The notes under the pieces: model-generated
What the model was told of the DNA's origin: nothing
The model's database searches: none
What the model saw: only the letters and a program-made list of their open reading frames with translations
Translations under genes and position numbers: made by a program
Source of the DNA: Phascolomyces articulosus
Taxonomy: Eukaryota; Mucoromycota; Mucoromycetes; Mucorales; Lichtheimiaceae
Assembly (NCBI GenBank): GCA_025677815.1
Contig: JAIXMP010000011.1
Span: 1,240,001-1,304,000, forward strand
DNA: 64,000 nucleotides
Reading direction: 5' to 3'
Shown here: positions 48,616-59,441 of the stretch, one piece after another
How the letters are laid out: every line of letters starts with the position of its first letter
How positions within the stretch are numbered: the first letter of the stretch is position 1

Positions 48616-49822
48616 TTAACCATAGTAGTTCTTGTCGAAGCCTGCCGAGCAGAAGCTTTGATCGCCCGCATATTGCTATATATTGATATTTGAAAATGGT
48701 TAATACCATTTCGTGATGAAATAACAAAGTGTTATCTACTCAAATAAGAACACTAATAATAAAAATAAATGATATACTACAAACCTTCACAGTGGGTTTA
48801 GACCAACCACCAAAGGGAGAAAAGTTATTAAAGTTTAAAGCAAAATCCCATCCCTATTTTTATATATAATAGAACAAGAATTCAAGACACAAATAATAGA
48901 GTTGGTTTATGTTGTTAGTAGTTGTTGCATAGATAAAAAATATTATCTTTCTCCATCTACTACTATATCAACGGGGACAAAACTTCATTTCATCACCAAG
49001 ATGTGCAAAAAGTAGAGGGCCTTATTATTATTAATATATTTATACTTACAGCATACCATAATGGGACACTTGAATCCAATACCCAAGTAGTCGATCCAGT
49101 AATCGTTTCCCATTGATATTTAGAAGAGTAAACGCCCCATTTCCAGCCAGAGTTATCCAAAGCGGTCTTGAATTGTTGAAGAGCTATTGTTATTTTATAT
49201 TAATTGATAAAAATCGTAAATAAATTTTATCTTGACATGAATCACAATTATTATATATAAATAGGATAGACATACTTGTTCTGGCAGAAGTAGTCGAGGG
49301 CCAGTTGTTGGCAGAAGGATCAATTTCAACATCAAGCCACAATCGACCGACGATCATCTTGTTAGCACCAACATAACTCACAATTTCATTCAATTGTGTG
49401 GCGGGAGACTTGCAAGTGGAGCGACCAGTGCATGGGAACCAGTAAATATCAATTGAAGTGAAACCAGCAGCTTTAGCATTAAGATAGTTTTGGTAACAGT
49501 TGGAATCAACTTTGCCACCCTAAAAAATTGTTTTAAGCTTGTTTTAGTATAGATTATTTTCACCTCTTTTTTTTTATTTATTGTAACAAGCATGATCCAA
49601 TGTAAAAGTAACTACTAGTAGTATAGTACTTACAGGATTTTGACCCCATGCTTCAATATAACAACGAATGACTGCATGATCATAACCATAGTTCTTGACA
49701 CAAGATAATGAACTAGTACTTGTCAAAGCTGAGAAATCCACACCTGTGGCAGCATAGGCTTGTTGACCATGGAAGAGAACAGAGACCCATGCCAAAATGG
49801 CAAGGAACAAGAAGTTTTTCAT
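48616..49822 (-). CDS. GH25 lysozyme-like secreted protein
   Basis: Five exons (49822-49634, 49519-49276, 49183-49050, 48853-48785, 48675-48616), 231 residues. A signal peptide is clear (about 1-24, hydrophobic core LFLAILAWVSVLF, ending AYA). The mature part begins with TGVDFSAL. LWLDVEID at 123-130 carries the Asp-x-Glu pair (D126, E128) expected in the GH25 active site. Trp-rich segments follow (GWKWGVYSS, SSVPLWYA, FGGWSKPTVK), then QYAGDQSFC near the end. Several cysteines suggest disulfides. GH25 enzymes are muramidases that cleave bacterial peptidoglycan, so a defensive or digestive role outside the cell is likely. A paralogue lies at 63048-64000 and lacks the fourth intron. Confidence 0.9.
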
Positions 49823-52440
49823 ATTTGTTTAGACTAAATAACAAAAAAATAGATGAAAAAGAAATAAAAATAATAAAAACTAAACTGTTTATATATTAAA
49901 ATTATATTCAGCCGTATCACTTTTATTCATTTTCTGACCTTTCTTTTTTCGGGTATAATATGATAATATGTATTACGACTTTTTGTATAAATCGGCATGA
50001 TAATCCATCATCATCGTTCCATATATTATATTATATTTCTGTAGAGTAATGCATTATGATGAGAACAGCATTTATTGTCATCATAAGCAAGCCTTGTTTA
50101 CTCTATTTTTCCACACATGCTCCCCAAAACTGATAGCAAATGGACGAAATTGTTAAAAACTTCCTTGTTCATCATTATCGTCACACCCTTTTTTTTTTTG
50201 CTGTTGATAATTTTTTTGGTACTAGTTCTGTTTTGGAACAAGAGGTTACATGAAGAAGAAGTGCTCCCGCATTTATATGAACTTTGTTTTTATTTGGACT
50301 CTTTCCTTTTAATAACAGCCAACAAGCATAATACCTATTGAATCTTATTTGCATTAATATAATAGAGTCGTGTTATTAGTATATGAGAAGAATATACTCC
50401 TTTATGAAAACTGAATGTTTATTCAATGAAGTATAGTACAATCTATTGGATTAGAGGTAAGATAATAGATGAAGATAGAGGATGAAAAAAAAAACTGACT
50501 GGGTCACCATCACCCTATACAAGAAGGAAGGTAACATTTCTTTAAAGGATTAATTTGGTGACTATCAGCTGTAGTATAGCTGGTATATTTGATATTTTTG
50601 GGATGACAAGTTTATGTAAAGATTCGTAATCTCTTAGATTCTTGTGTAAAGAAATCTCAATGCGATCTCACGATCGAATTATAACCAATTTGTTATTGTC
50701 GTACAGCATTATTATAATTGACCCATTTATTTATTTTAATCCGCTTCATTTTTAAACTGGAACTTTTTGTGTTCCTTTGCTACCAAATAAAAATTACTTC
50801 TTCTTGTTTAACGAGCGGGGGAAACTCTTCTCATCGTGTGATTCATTAGTAGCGCGCTCATTACTTTTTTTTTCTCTTTGTACATCGTTACAATTATTAT
50901 TATATATGATTTTTTTTCTATCTTCAGCAGCAAATAACGAATGATCTTGCATTAAAATCCACACGACTTGAATTTTTCTGTATGAAAAATTATCACGTTT
51001 TCTGATGGTAGCGGACAAGAAGTAGAGATATGTGTGGCTGACTAGAGGACGGATGGCATGAACATCCCAGAGGAAATGATTGGTGAATGATAAACATGTG
51101 CTTATAATAAAACGAATAGATTATTATTGAATACTGATGAATGGGTAATGCATGGAGTTATTTATATACTCTATATAAAATGTATGTAAAAAATAAATAT
51201 AAAGAGGAATTGAGTACCAAATTCAGGCTAAACGTTTTTTTTATATTATAGTAAATAAAGATGATTAGAAGGGAACATTTCATTTTATTCATCCATTTAT
51301 TCTATATATGTAACTATATTATCTTTTGATTATTATATTACAACAGTATGGGTCCGTTAACTCGATTGATTTTGACAAAGATGCGTTGAAATACTTGGAA
51401 TGAGTTGTGTGAAAATTACATTCCCTGCTGCTGTATATGTAATATAAATCTTTTAATAATTTTATTTCAAGTAACAGTGGTGCTATGCTACTTTATAAAG
51501 TTGTTGTTAGTTAGAGAGAAAATAAATTGACTCGATCAGGTGTCAAAATGCTTGGACCTACAACGTATCAATATACAATTTAGCAAATTGGGATTTGATT
51601 AGATGGTGATTCATTCATTATATTACCAAAGTACCGTGTTACTTTGTTGCCTATGAAATGACGAGGTGCTATCAATTTTTGTTTTATTCTAATACATTCC
51701 AAGTAATTATTATCCAACTTTCACTCAGGGAATTGCTGATAAGGGGATAGCACCAGAAGATATTGATAAAAGTTACATTTTTTTTGCATGCATTATAAAA
51801 AGAAGGTAAACCCAAATTATCGTTCGTAAATACTAAAGATGTTCAACGAAGGGTGAAGAAAAAAATGGCATTGTTTATAAATGTTCCTTCGTTTTTATGA
51901 TATTTTTAAATGTAATGTGTAATAAGAAGAAGAATACTACTGAGAAGATAAACAGTTTATACATATGGGAAAGCGCCAGATAATAACTTTTTTCCCCATA
52001 AATCTATATAAGAATGCAATTTTTAGGGGAATCAAACACGGCTCAATTAACAAGTAATTGTATGTTTTTTTGTTAGAGTTACGCGTTTACAAGTATCACA
52101 GGTTTTCGGCTAACCACCAGGAAGGAGTCAGCCTATACGCCATCGAATACATCGGCTTTGCTCCTGCCGGCTTTATTACGATGAAAATTATTGTTTTATT
52201 TAATGTCTCCTGTGAAATAAAATAAACGTCTTGATTTATCAATGAGGATCCAAGTTATGAATACAAGTAGAGTATATATATGAACGTGTGATAATAAAGG
52301 GAAAATATACAGAATATACGAAAATATGTATCAATGGCTGTAAAGGGGGCTGTAAAGGGTTGTATAATTGTGGATTGAATAAAGGGTACTAAGATGATTA
52401 TGTAAGAAATATAGAGAAGAATAACGAAGTTTATCAATCA
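49823..52440. other. Intergenic, AT-rich
   Basis: No gene supported. An open frame of 74 codons at 50117-50341 (+) is mostly hydrophobic. Another of 74 codons at 50794-51018 (-) is charged and has no recognised domain. A GC-richer patch lies at about 52090-52180 and contains a GCCGGC word; its nature is unknown. Confidence 0.45.
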
Positions 52441-54040
52441 AGTTTATCGTCGTTGCTGAGTACGGGATGGAATGCAGGCGGACGGTCGCTTCCATTCACT
52501 TTTTCCTGTAGGTGGGGCTCTTTCCCAATCATTAGCTTCACCAATAGCAAGGATAGTTGAATACATAAAAATGCGTAACTGGACAAAGTGTTCAATAATC
52601 TTGGGGATACTCGAGACGTCTGCAGGGAATCGTAACAAATCAAACGTACCAAGTAAAGACATCCAATACACACCGTCAGACACGAGTTCAAGAGTATATG
52701 TCGAAGCACTATATCCCTTAACCAAGATACCACCTGCAACTGGATTCTGCGCTCTATGATCCACTAATAAACCCACAATATCCTTCATTTCTTTTTCTAG
52801 CTTTACAAAATCCGATTGCAGTTGTCCATCTAATGACTTGTTAGGTGGTTTGACTTCAACGGCTATGATGTCGAAAATATCACCAGTAGGAGCCTTATAA
52901 TACACAAAATAGAGCAAAATACGATTTTTTTTAAAAAAACGGTATGAATCTACATGAATATGCATATAAATAGGTAATGGATATGACTAAATATCTATGA
53001 TTCTGTATAGATCTATGAATCTTCATGAACCGACACTTTTCATAGAAATTCATGGCATTAGTGATCATGCAGATTCATGGAAAGCCATTCATTATTAATG
53101 CGCATTTTTGCTGTAGTGCAGATTTATTGGTTACGTGTGATTCACCTTGTCTCGAGTTCACGTTGTATGTACATGTATAAATATGCTTCATGAACGGTGT
53201 CAGATGTTGTAAAATAAACGAGGATACTAGGACCCAATCATTGGACCACGAATCGAACACTTGCACCATATCCTTGAGAACCAGCGAACCCCCCAATAGA
53301 TCGTTAGCATCATTATCTTGAGTTTTCTTGACTGCTATTATCGTCATCTCTGTCGTCGTCGACATTGTTGTCTGCTTCTTTTTCGAAGCCGCGTGTCAAT
53401 GCTCGTAACATCTTTGTAGGTAAAGAGTCAGTAGAGGTGATCGCCATATGCATCAAGGAACACCACCGTCTAATTTGTAATGGTAAATATCGCCAACCAC
53501 TTTTTGAAGAAAGTGCCTTGTTTGTTACTTGCTGGTATTTTTGTTGAATCGACGGATGCATGAATCGGCTTGATCTGGTGACATGTAGAGGATGTTGCTA
53601 ACTGACAACACACGGATATCACGGATATTTCCTTTTTATGCGTGGTTTATTTTTCTGTTGCGAAACACCATCAACTTGGCGGTAATATCGAGCCCGGAGG
53701 CTATCCAATATTCAGTGGGGTTCCTGTTTTGATTGACATTAACAAGGTAAGCGTAAAGGTACTTTCGCTTTTTATGAACATCCCAGCTATTGTCTTGGTA
53801 GTTGTCGAAAGTATCCAAAGCACTCAAATCCTCTACATTGGAAGGATCCATGTGTGATAACATCAAGAGAAAAATATTTAGTACAACGATTAGACCAGTA
53901 CAATATCCATCTATGACACCAATTCTAGATATTGCCTCAAAATCATCGAATGTGTGTTTACTACCAGATGCTTGGCCCACTGGATTCGATTCGTATTGCT
54001 GAACGCTATTGTCGTCGTTGTCGTCCCCCTTCCCTGTAAA
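52441..54040 (-). pseudogene. Degenerate gene of an unknown family
   Basis: Several long minus-strand frames follow one another in order but in different phases: about 54036-53636, 53561-53313, 53365-53075 and 52965-52444. The last one contains VEVKPPNKSLDGQLQSDFVK followed by a helical KEMKDIVGLL stretch and AGGILVKGYS. From memory this resembles hypothetical proteins present in many copies in Mucorales; I cannot verify this. The first open block has an acceptor-like TTTACAG just before it, so introns may explain part of the frame changes. In-frame stops remain (for example after 53636), which favours a decayed copy. Function unknown. Confidence 0.4.
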
Positions 54041-54081
54041 TATAATGATTAATAGTGTTAATGGGTACACTATGCTCTGAC

Positions 54082-54284
54082 TGTACCGGTTTCAGTACAC
54101 TAAAATAAACCTGTATCTACCTAAATACTAAAGATACATCTTTCAAAGTAGTATCATTTAATAGCCAAACACCTCATTATTATGCTGAATTAGTTTGGTG
54201 TTGTTTGTATTATTTTAGCATGCTTAAGATGCTTTTTGTATGACGGGTTTTCCAAAAATTTTGCTGTTCCGGTTTCAGTACACT
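54082..54284. repeat. Direct repeat pair beyond the piggyBac transposase end
   Basis: CTGTNCCGGTTTCAGTACACT occurs at 54081-54101 and 54264-54284, with one mismatch, 183 bp apart. The pair lies 110-315 bp beyond the 3' end of the piggyBac transposase relic. A TTAA occurs at about 54291-54294. They could be subterminal repeats of the element, but ends were not defined. Confidence 0.55.
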
Positions 54285-55225
54285 TTTCAATTAACCATAA
54301 AAAAGGAAGTAATCAACATATCAGAACATAAATAGTATAAGAAGAAGGAGAGAGTTCTCAATTTTAATACCATTACAAAAATAGAAGAAGTTTATTAAAG
54401 ATGAGCACCATAACAGGACTGACAAATACCACGTAAAGGGCTGCAAGTACATGTTTTCTGGGTCCGCTGATGACAAAATTGACAATGCAAAACACAATAG
54501 TTTTGCTTGAAGGTAATTTATCTAGTGATTTTACCCTATGCTGAATGGATGAATTATGAGGTCTTGTATAATGCCCAACAGGTTGTTCATCTGTAGCTAA
54601 TAGCCTTGCATAATTTAAAAGGGATTTTCCAAGATGCCAACGGAAGTCAAAATGAAGAAGTTCTGGACGATCATCCTCAAAGCGATATACGCTGAAAAGG
54701 CATTAGCTTCTGCAACAGCAACGAAGAATGAGAGACAACGAATTTCCCAACGATACGTTTTCATAACATCATGAAAAAAAGATATGTTATCGCGACGATT
54801 GTTTGCTGTGTCAACTGCGCCTTTATGTAGCTCATATTCTTCAAACACCAAAAGGCGATTAAATGGGATGAGCTGATCATTGATCCATCTTTTGCCAACA
54901 TTACCAGAAGCTGTTGATCCGGCATTAGTAATTACACATTCGGTTTTTTATCACGTAATGCAGCAACGAATGTAGAATACTCTCTTGACTTCATCACCGC
55001 AACAGAGCCTGGAACGCCATCAAGGCCGTCTACAATGTCATTTGGAGGCATTCCCCTTGGCCAGTATCTTCTTTTCTTTACTCGCATTATAGTGAAAAGG
55101 CCTTGCTCTTTAATGCTCTTACCATTGCTGGTGAACCAAACCAAGAATCAGCAATCACCGTTCTTCCAGAAGCAAACCATGGTTCAACTAAGCGACAAAT
55201 GGTAGCAATGGTTTTTGGGTACAAG

Positions 55226-55237
55226 TCATCAAACTTT
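55226..55237. repeat. Target-site duplication, left copy
   Basis: TCATCAAACTTT, identical to 56066-56077, flanks the LINE fragment. On this side it merges with the T-run (55235-55244), which is the poly(A) tail of the minus-strand LINE. Confidence 0.8.
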
Positions 55238-56065
55238 TTTTTTTGTAGGGGACTGAAGAATCCGTTTTTATTTAATTACTCGTCGGAGATGAGGGGAATA
55301 ATTAAGGTAGGATAAGACAGGAGCAAGACTAATACAATGATAAAATATAAGTGATAATACCTAAGATAGTGGCCCGGCAGAGACAGAACAATGAGGATTG
55401 AACGAACATCAGTGCATTCTCGGAAGATGTGGTTCCTTTTTTTTTTGAAGTATATATATGAGTAATTTGAACCACCAAGAAAGGTTAAGGGGGCTCGTAA
55501 TTCAAATTAATAAAACATTTGGAAAGAAAGTGGATGTTGTTACAAATGAGATCGATTTCAAAAGGAATATTGTCAAAAGCAAAACGCCAGTGAGCACTCC
55601 AGATACGATGGAGGGCGTAAGCTATGATTGTGTGACTACTGATGCGAGATTGAATAGATGGGAAAGGCAGAGAGAAGGTTGCATGATGAACAGCATCATG
55701 GGTCAGAGAGGAAAGAAACAGATCTGACCACACCCTCGACCAGATTGCCCATTTTACTGGACAGATATAGAGAAAATGAAAAATTGTGTCAGGGTTATTA
55801 CAATTACAAATGAGACAAGTGTTTGTGGGGTGGATATGTGGAAGAATAGAGTGTAAAACGGATTTACAAGATAAGGATTGATGTAAAGCACGAAACCACA
55901 AATTCCGGACCTGAGATATTAACGGTTCTTGCCAAAAACAACGCCACTGAGCTATCCATAACGGTTCTATAAAGTTAGAATAAGAGTTTTGCAAAAATTT
56001 AGAGGAAACAATATTTCGAAAACACGAGAAGAAACTAAGGAAAAGGGAGTAGAAAAGCTAAAGCC
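55238..56065 (-). mobile_element. 5'-truncated LINE retrotransposon fragment
   Basis: 828 bp inserted in the piggyBac relic. A minus-strand frame at 55994-55485 encodes the zinc-binding domain found C-terminal to reverse transcriptase in LINEs (zf-RVT). It has a hydrophobic lead, then TCLICNCNNPDTIFHFLYIC followed by PVKWAIW, and a Trp-rich tail. The 3' untranslated part ends in a T-run on the plus strand (55235-55244), which is a poly(A) tail on the element strand. Identical 12-bp flanks (TCATCAAACTTT) at both ends are target-site duplications. The 5' end has no start and no upstream RT, as expected for target-primed reverse transcription that stopped early. Confidence 0.85.
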
Positions 56066-56077
56066 TCATCAAACTTT
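56066..56077. repeat. Target-site duplication, right copy
   Basis: TCATCAAACTTT at the 5' junction of the LINE fragment; removing the insertion plus one copy joins the two halves of the transposase frame without a frame change. Confidence 0.8.
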
Positions 56078-56715
56078 CTGACTTAGTCATCAGTAAAGTC
56101 AATTCGGATGATACAACATGTTTTTGTATCAGCAACTGTTTTAAATCCCTGCTCAATTGAATGAAGCTTGCGTGACACCATTTTCAAGAAAGGCATACCT
56201 TTACCAAGCCATTGGTTCATGGATTCATCGATACAAAGGTATTTGCCAGGGGTAATAGCCTTGTCTAGATTTTCATTATATGCATCAAGAAAGGATCGAA
56301 GCTGATACACTATGTCTTGGGAATATTGTCTGGCATCAGGAGTTACGAAAATATGTTTTTCAGTAATCGCTTTAAATTGCTCCATGCTCCATTATTCAAG
56401 CCTGTAAAGAAGACATGATCCGAGGGTCTCTTACATTGAACTAACATAGTGAAATTCGATTGAAAGAATACTGGAAGGGCAAAATAGGTCATTTAAAACA
56501 GCGAAAGGTTTCTCAATTATTATCATGATTCACGACGTAAAGCAAATGCGAAGCAATTTTTATAGAAAATTGTCGACAACGCCAGTCCTTTGTTTTGGGT
56601 TTACTTTTACCAAGTATGTGTTAAGGTATAGTTTTATTCTTTACGATAAAATAATCTATATTTATTGGGTCGATTAACTCGAATTTCATTGTTAAAGGCA
56701 GGCGTTGAGTCCGAA

Positions 56716-57313
56716 ATGGATGAAATGAAAAACATCATAAAAGAAGCTGTAGCAAAAACACTCCACAACACGTAATGAAATTACTATCGGTGACAAACGA
56801 AGATTCGAAGTTTCATTCGATAACATACCTGATCGCATCTTTGAATTAATGTTAATACATTACGTTAATGAAGGTCCACGTGCAAGAGTTCGTAGAGGTA
56901 CGGACTCAAGTACTGTTGTTCCTGAAAACGAACAACGTGAGCAAGAAGAAATAAACTTTCTTTGGGAAAATGGGAAGCAAACAACCAACGTACGTCTAAC
57001 TCATCCCAGTGAAGCTTTCCATGACATGCATTCTATCCATCTTCCTCGTGGCTCCAGTATTGCCCAACATTTCTTACGTTTTCTGCCTGTGGATCATATT
57101 TGTGCAGTCGTGATCCCTTCAATCAATGCCCATGCTGTACCAATCGAATCAAACCGGGACATGGTTACATTTCCAGAGTATTTGACTTAGATTGCCTTGT
57201 TTGTAATTATGAGTACAAACATTATTCCTCAAAAAGAAACATATTGGCACAGAGGCGAATTCCTGTTTGGTTTAAAAGAAAACTTTTCAGCATGAAATGA
57301 TGAATTCACACGA
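56716..57313 (+). pseudogene. piggyBac transposase N-terminal part, opposite orientation
   Basis: Plus-strand frames carry the N-terminal region of a piggyBac-like transposase: FLRFLPVDHICAVVIPSINAHA (split here; about 57075-57135), EYLT followed by a stop, then in the shifted frame a stretch ending YWHRGEFLFGLKENF (about 57225-57290). Stops at 56773, 57187 and 57297 make it dead. The homology ends about where the minus-strand part at 56386 begins, so the two segments together cover one element. An inversion of roughly 56387-57313 is the simplest reading; two head-to-head copies are the alternative. Confidence 0.7.
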
Positions 57314-58785
57314 TGATATATAGCTTTTCTGCTTTCCTTCTTTTTTGACAAGGTTACTGTACCTGAATTATTATCATTACCTCCGATAAAATTGACAGTC
57401 AACAATCTCAGTAGTGATTATTATTTATAGTAATATATGGAACAAGCGTTCAAAAATTTGTTTAAGCCGACTATCTTGGAAATTAAACTGTACCAGGAAA
57501 AAGTGTGGTACCAAAAGAAAGCTGAATTCCTTTGCCTTTTTTCACAGGATGCCTGAAAATGTCTTTATTTCTTCCTTATACAGCCAAAAACAAAAGAAAA
57601 ATCACGGCGGGCTCCCGTTCCGTATATTTTTCCACGCTATCCCGGTCAAGCGCTACTAAATTAGGTAAAACTCAAGAAAAGTCCATTATGATGAAATGAA
57701 ATGAAAAAGTTTTTTTTTTTTTTGGGTGCTGACTTTATTAATAGCTGAGAAGCACTTTTTTTATTTTTAACTAGAACTAAAAAAAGATCAATCCAGGGTT
57801 GAGATGATTTGATATTCTTCTTGTTACAGCTAAAAAGTGAATCACTTCCTACTTCTTCCGTAAGAATACTCTCGTTAACGGAAATGTCTTGTTGTATTAT
57901 ACCTTTTTGTTACTGCACTAAAAAGATACATTGACTCCGCCAAGTATACAAACAACAAAAATAAATGCCTCATGATCTTTAGTAACTAAAATCAAATGAC
58001 GATCCATTTTCATTATCTACTAAACAAGAAGAACAGGATAACTTAATTAGTATCATATTACTTGATATGAACAACATCATTACGCGTACGATAACTATAT
58101 ATTCTTCTTCAATTACTACTCTCTTTACTACAATTTTCATTCTTCACTAACCTAAAAAAAAGTTCCTTGATCTGTGATTTTATTGATCTACTAAAAAAGA
58201 GATAATCAAATTTACTTGGAAAAAAGGTACTTTGTAATATTTGTACACCCAAAAACAACAACAACCGAAAAATCGCATCATACAACCCCTTTATGGATTA
58301 TGCATTGGTGAAGAGGAGGGTATTTCTTTTTTAATAATTTTTATGTGAGTAAATCATAACGCAATATAAATAAAATAAAAAAAAATCATGTTAACTTTAT
58401 ATCCTATTTACCGATTACCTGATCCCATAAAACCCATGCTGTTTTATAATGATGTTTCGACGCGACACCCGTTAAAAGTAATTTGCAGAAATTTGTTGAT
58501 TGCATGGTGAAACCCAGTTTATCCTTTTTCAAGGAAAAACGCCAAGGCTATGAAACAAAAATAGTTTTTTTAATGGTGTGCCTCAAAAAAAAAAAAAAGT
58601 ATGGAAACCCAGTGCGTTACCTGAAATCTTCTGCTTCTATTTATTACTATATTTGGTAGGGCAATTCTGCTGAGCAAACAGATCAGGAATGCATTATTTT
58701 TTTTGTTTCAGGTATTTATATAAAGAAAGGATCAAGATTTGAGGGAGTTTTCATTTTAAAAATAATATCTCTATAATAAAAGAAA
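57314..58785. other. Intergenic
   Basis: No gene supported. A T-run of about 14 lies at 57711-57724. A TATA-like TATTTATATAAAG at about 58711-58724 lies about 65 bp upstream of the ATG at 58786 and is the likely core promoter of the next gene. Confidence 0.5.
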
Positions 58786-59441
58786 ATGAATAGAGGACTT
58801 CTTATTTTTATTATTATCTTTGTCATTGTTTGTATCTTAATTGGCTTTTACTGGGCCTTTGTTCATAAATCACGAAATGATAAAAACAAAGAGCAGTTGT
58901 TAGGTACCAGTACGACAACAGCTCAAGCACATAACATAACCATCAATCAGCAAGGTATTGTTCATATACAAGATGATATACTCTTTCTATCTTTATTTTT
59001 ACACTAATAACGCATATATTCTAACGTTATTTTTGTTGATTGTATATAGAACCTTGGAATAATAATGGCAACCATGTATGTCCAACGTGTTCACAAGCTA
59101 CACATCATCACCAACATGATCACCACCCACCACAGCAATTCGGTAACCAACCTCCTCAACCATTTGGTAATCAACCACCTCCACCACCACACCAACAACC
59201 ATCACAACAATTTTTTAATATGCCACCTAGTAGCAATAGTAATGCCATGACAGAGGCAACGGCACCAGAAAGTCAACACCATACAGCAATTCAGATGAAA
59301 AATGATCTTCCTCCTCCTCCGCCACCCTATGGAAACAACAATATGGGTCCCCCTGTTCCTGTACATACTGATAACACCGCAAAAAATACCACTTTTCAAA
59401 CCAATATAGTTGTTCATCCTCCTCATTCTCGTGACGAATAA
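58786..59441 (+). CDS. Small single-pass membrane protein with Pro/Gln/His-rich tail
   Basis: Two exons (58786-58954 and 59050-59441), 186 residues, phase-1 intron. Residues 3-25 form a strong membrane segment (LLIFIIIFVIVCILIGFYWAF) directly at the N-terminus. A short basic linker (HKSRNDKNK) follows, suggesting a cytosolic C-terminus, so it is a signal-anchor-type protein. The tail has a single CPTC near residue 67, a His-rich patch, several FGNQPP units, runs of proline (PPPPPP) and a PPYGNNN motif. PPxY-like and poly-Pro stretches could bind WW or SH3 domains. I do not recognise the family. The exon join is supported by the good splice signals and the long downstream frame. Confidence 0.7.

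Larger units (their letters stand above)
54395..56386 (-). pseudogene. piggyBac-type transposase relic, central and C-terminal part
   Basis: Minus-strand fragments show a piggyBac-like (DDE_Tnp_1_7) transposase. At 56386-56083 is SPGKYLCIDESM-like sequence (TPGKYLCIDESMNQWLGKG) with a catalytic Asp. After the inserted LINE, at about 55225-55080, come ICRLVEPWFASGRTVIADSW and FGSP, with another acidic residue. Then follow VKKRRYWPRGMPPNDIVD (about 55090-55030), DTANNRRDNISFFHDVMK and AEANAFSAY (54830-54690). A final Cys-rich finger (CQFC, CTC, CQSC) ends at a stop at 54395. Stops and frame changes occur (for example TAA at 56083-56085), so it is inactive. The N-terminal part is found inverted at 56716-57313. 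A LINE fragment (55238-56065) interrupts it. Confidence 0.85.

Noticed and set aside
50117..50341. 74-codon membrane-like frame
   Set aside because: Runs of T give a Phe/Leu/Ile-rich translation; no promoter, splice or family support.
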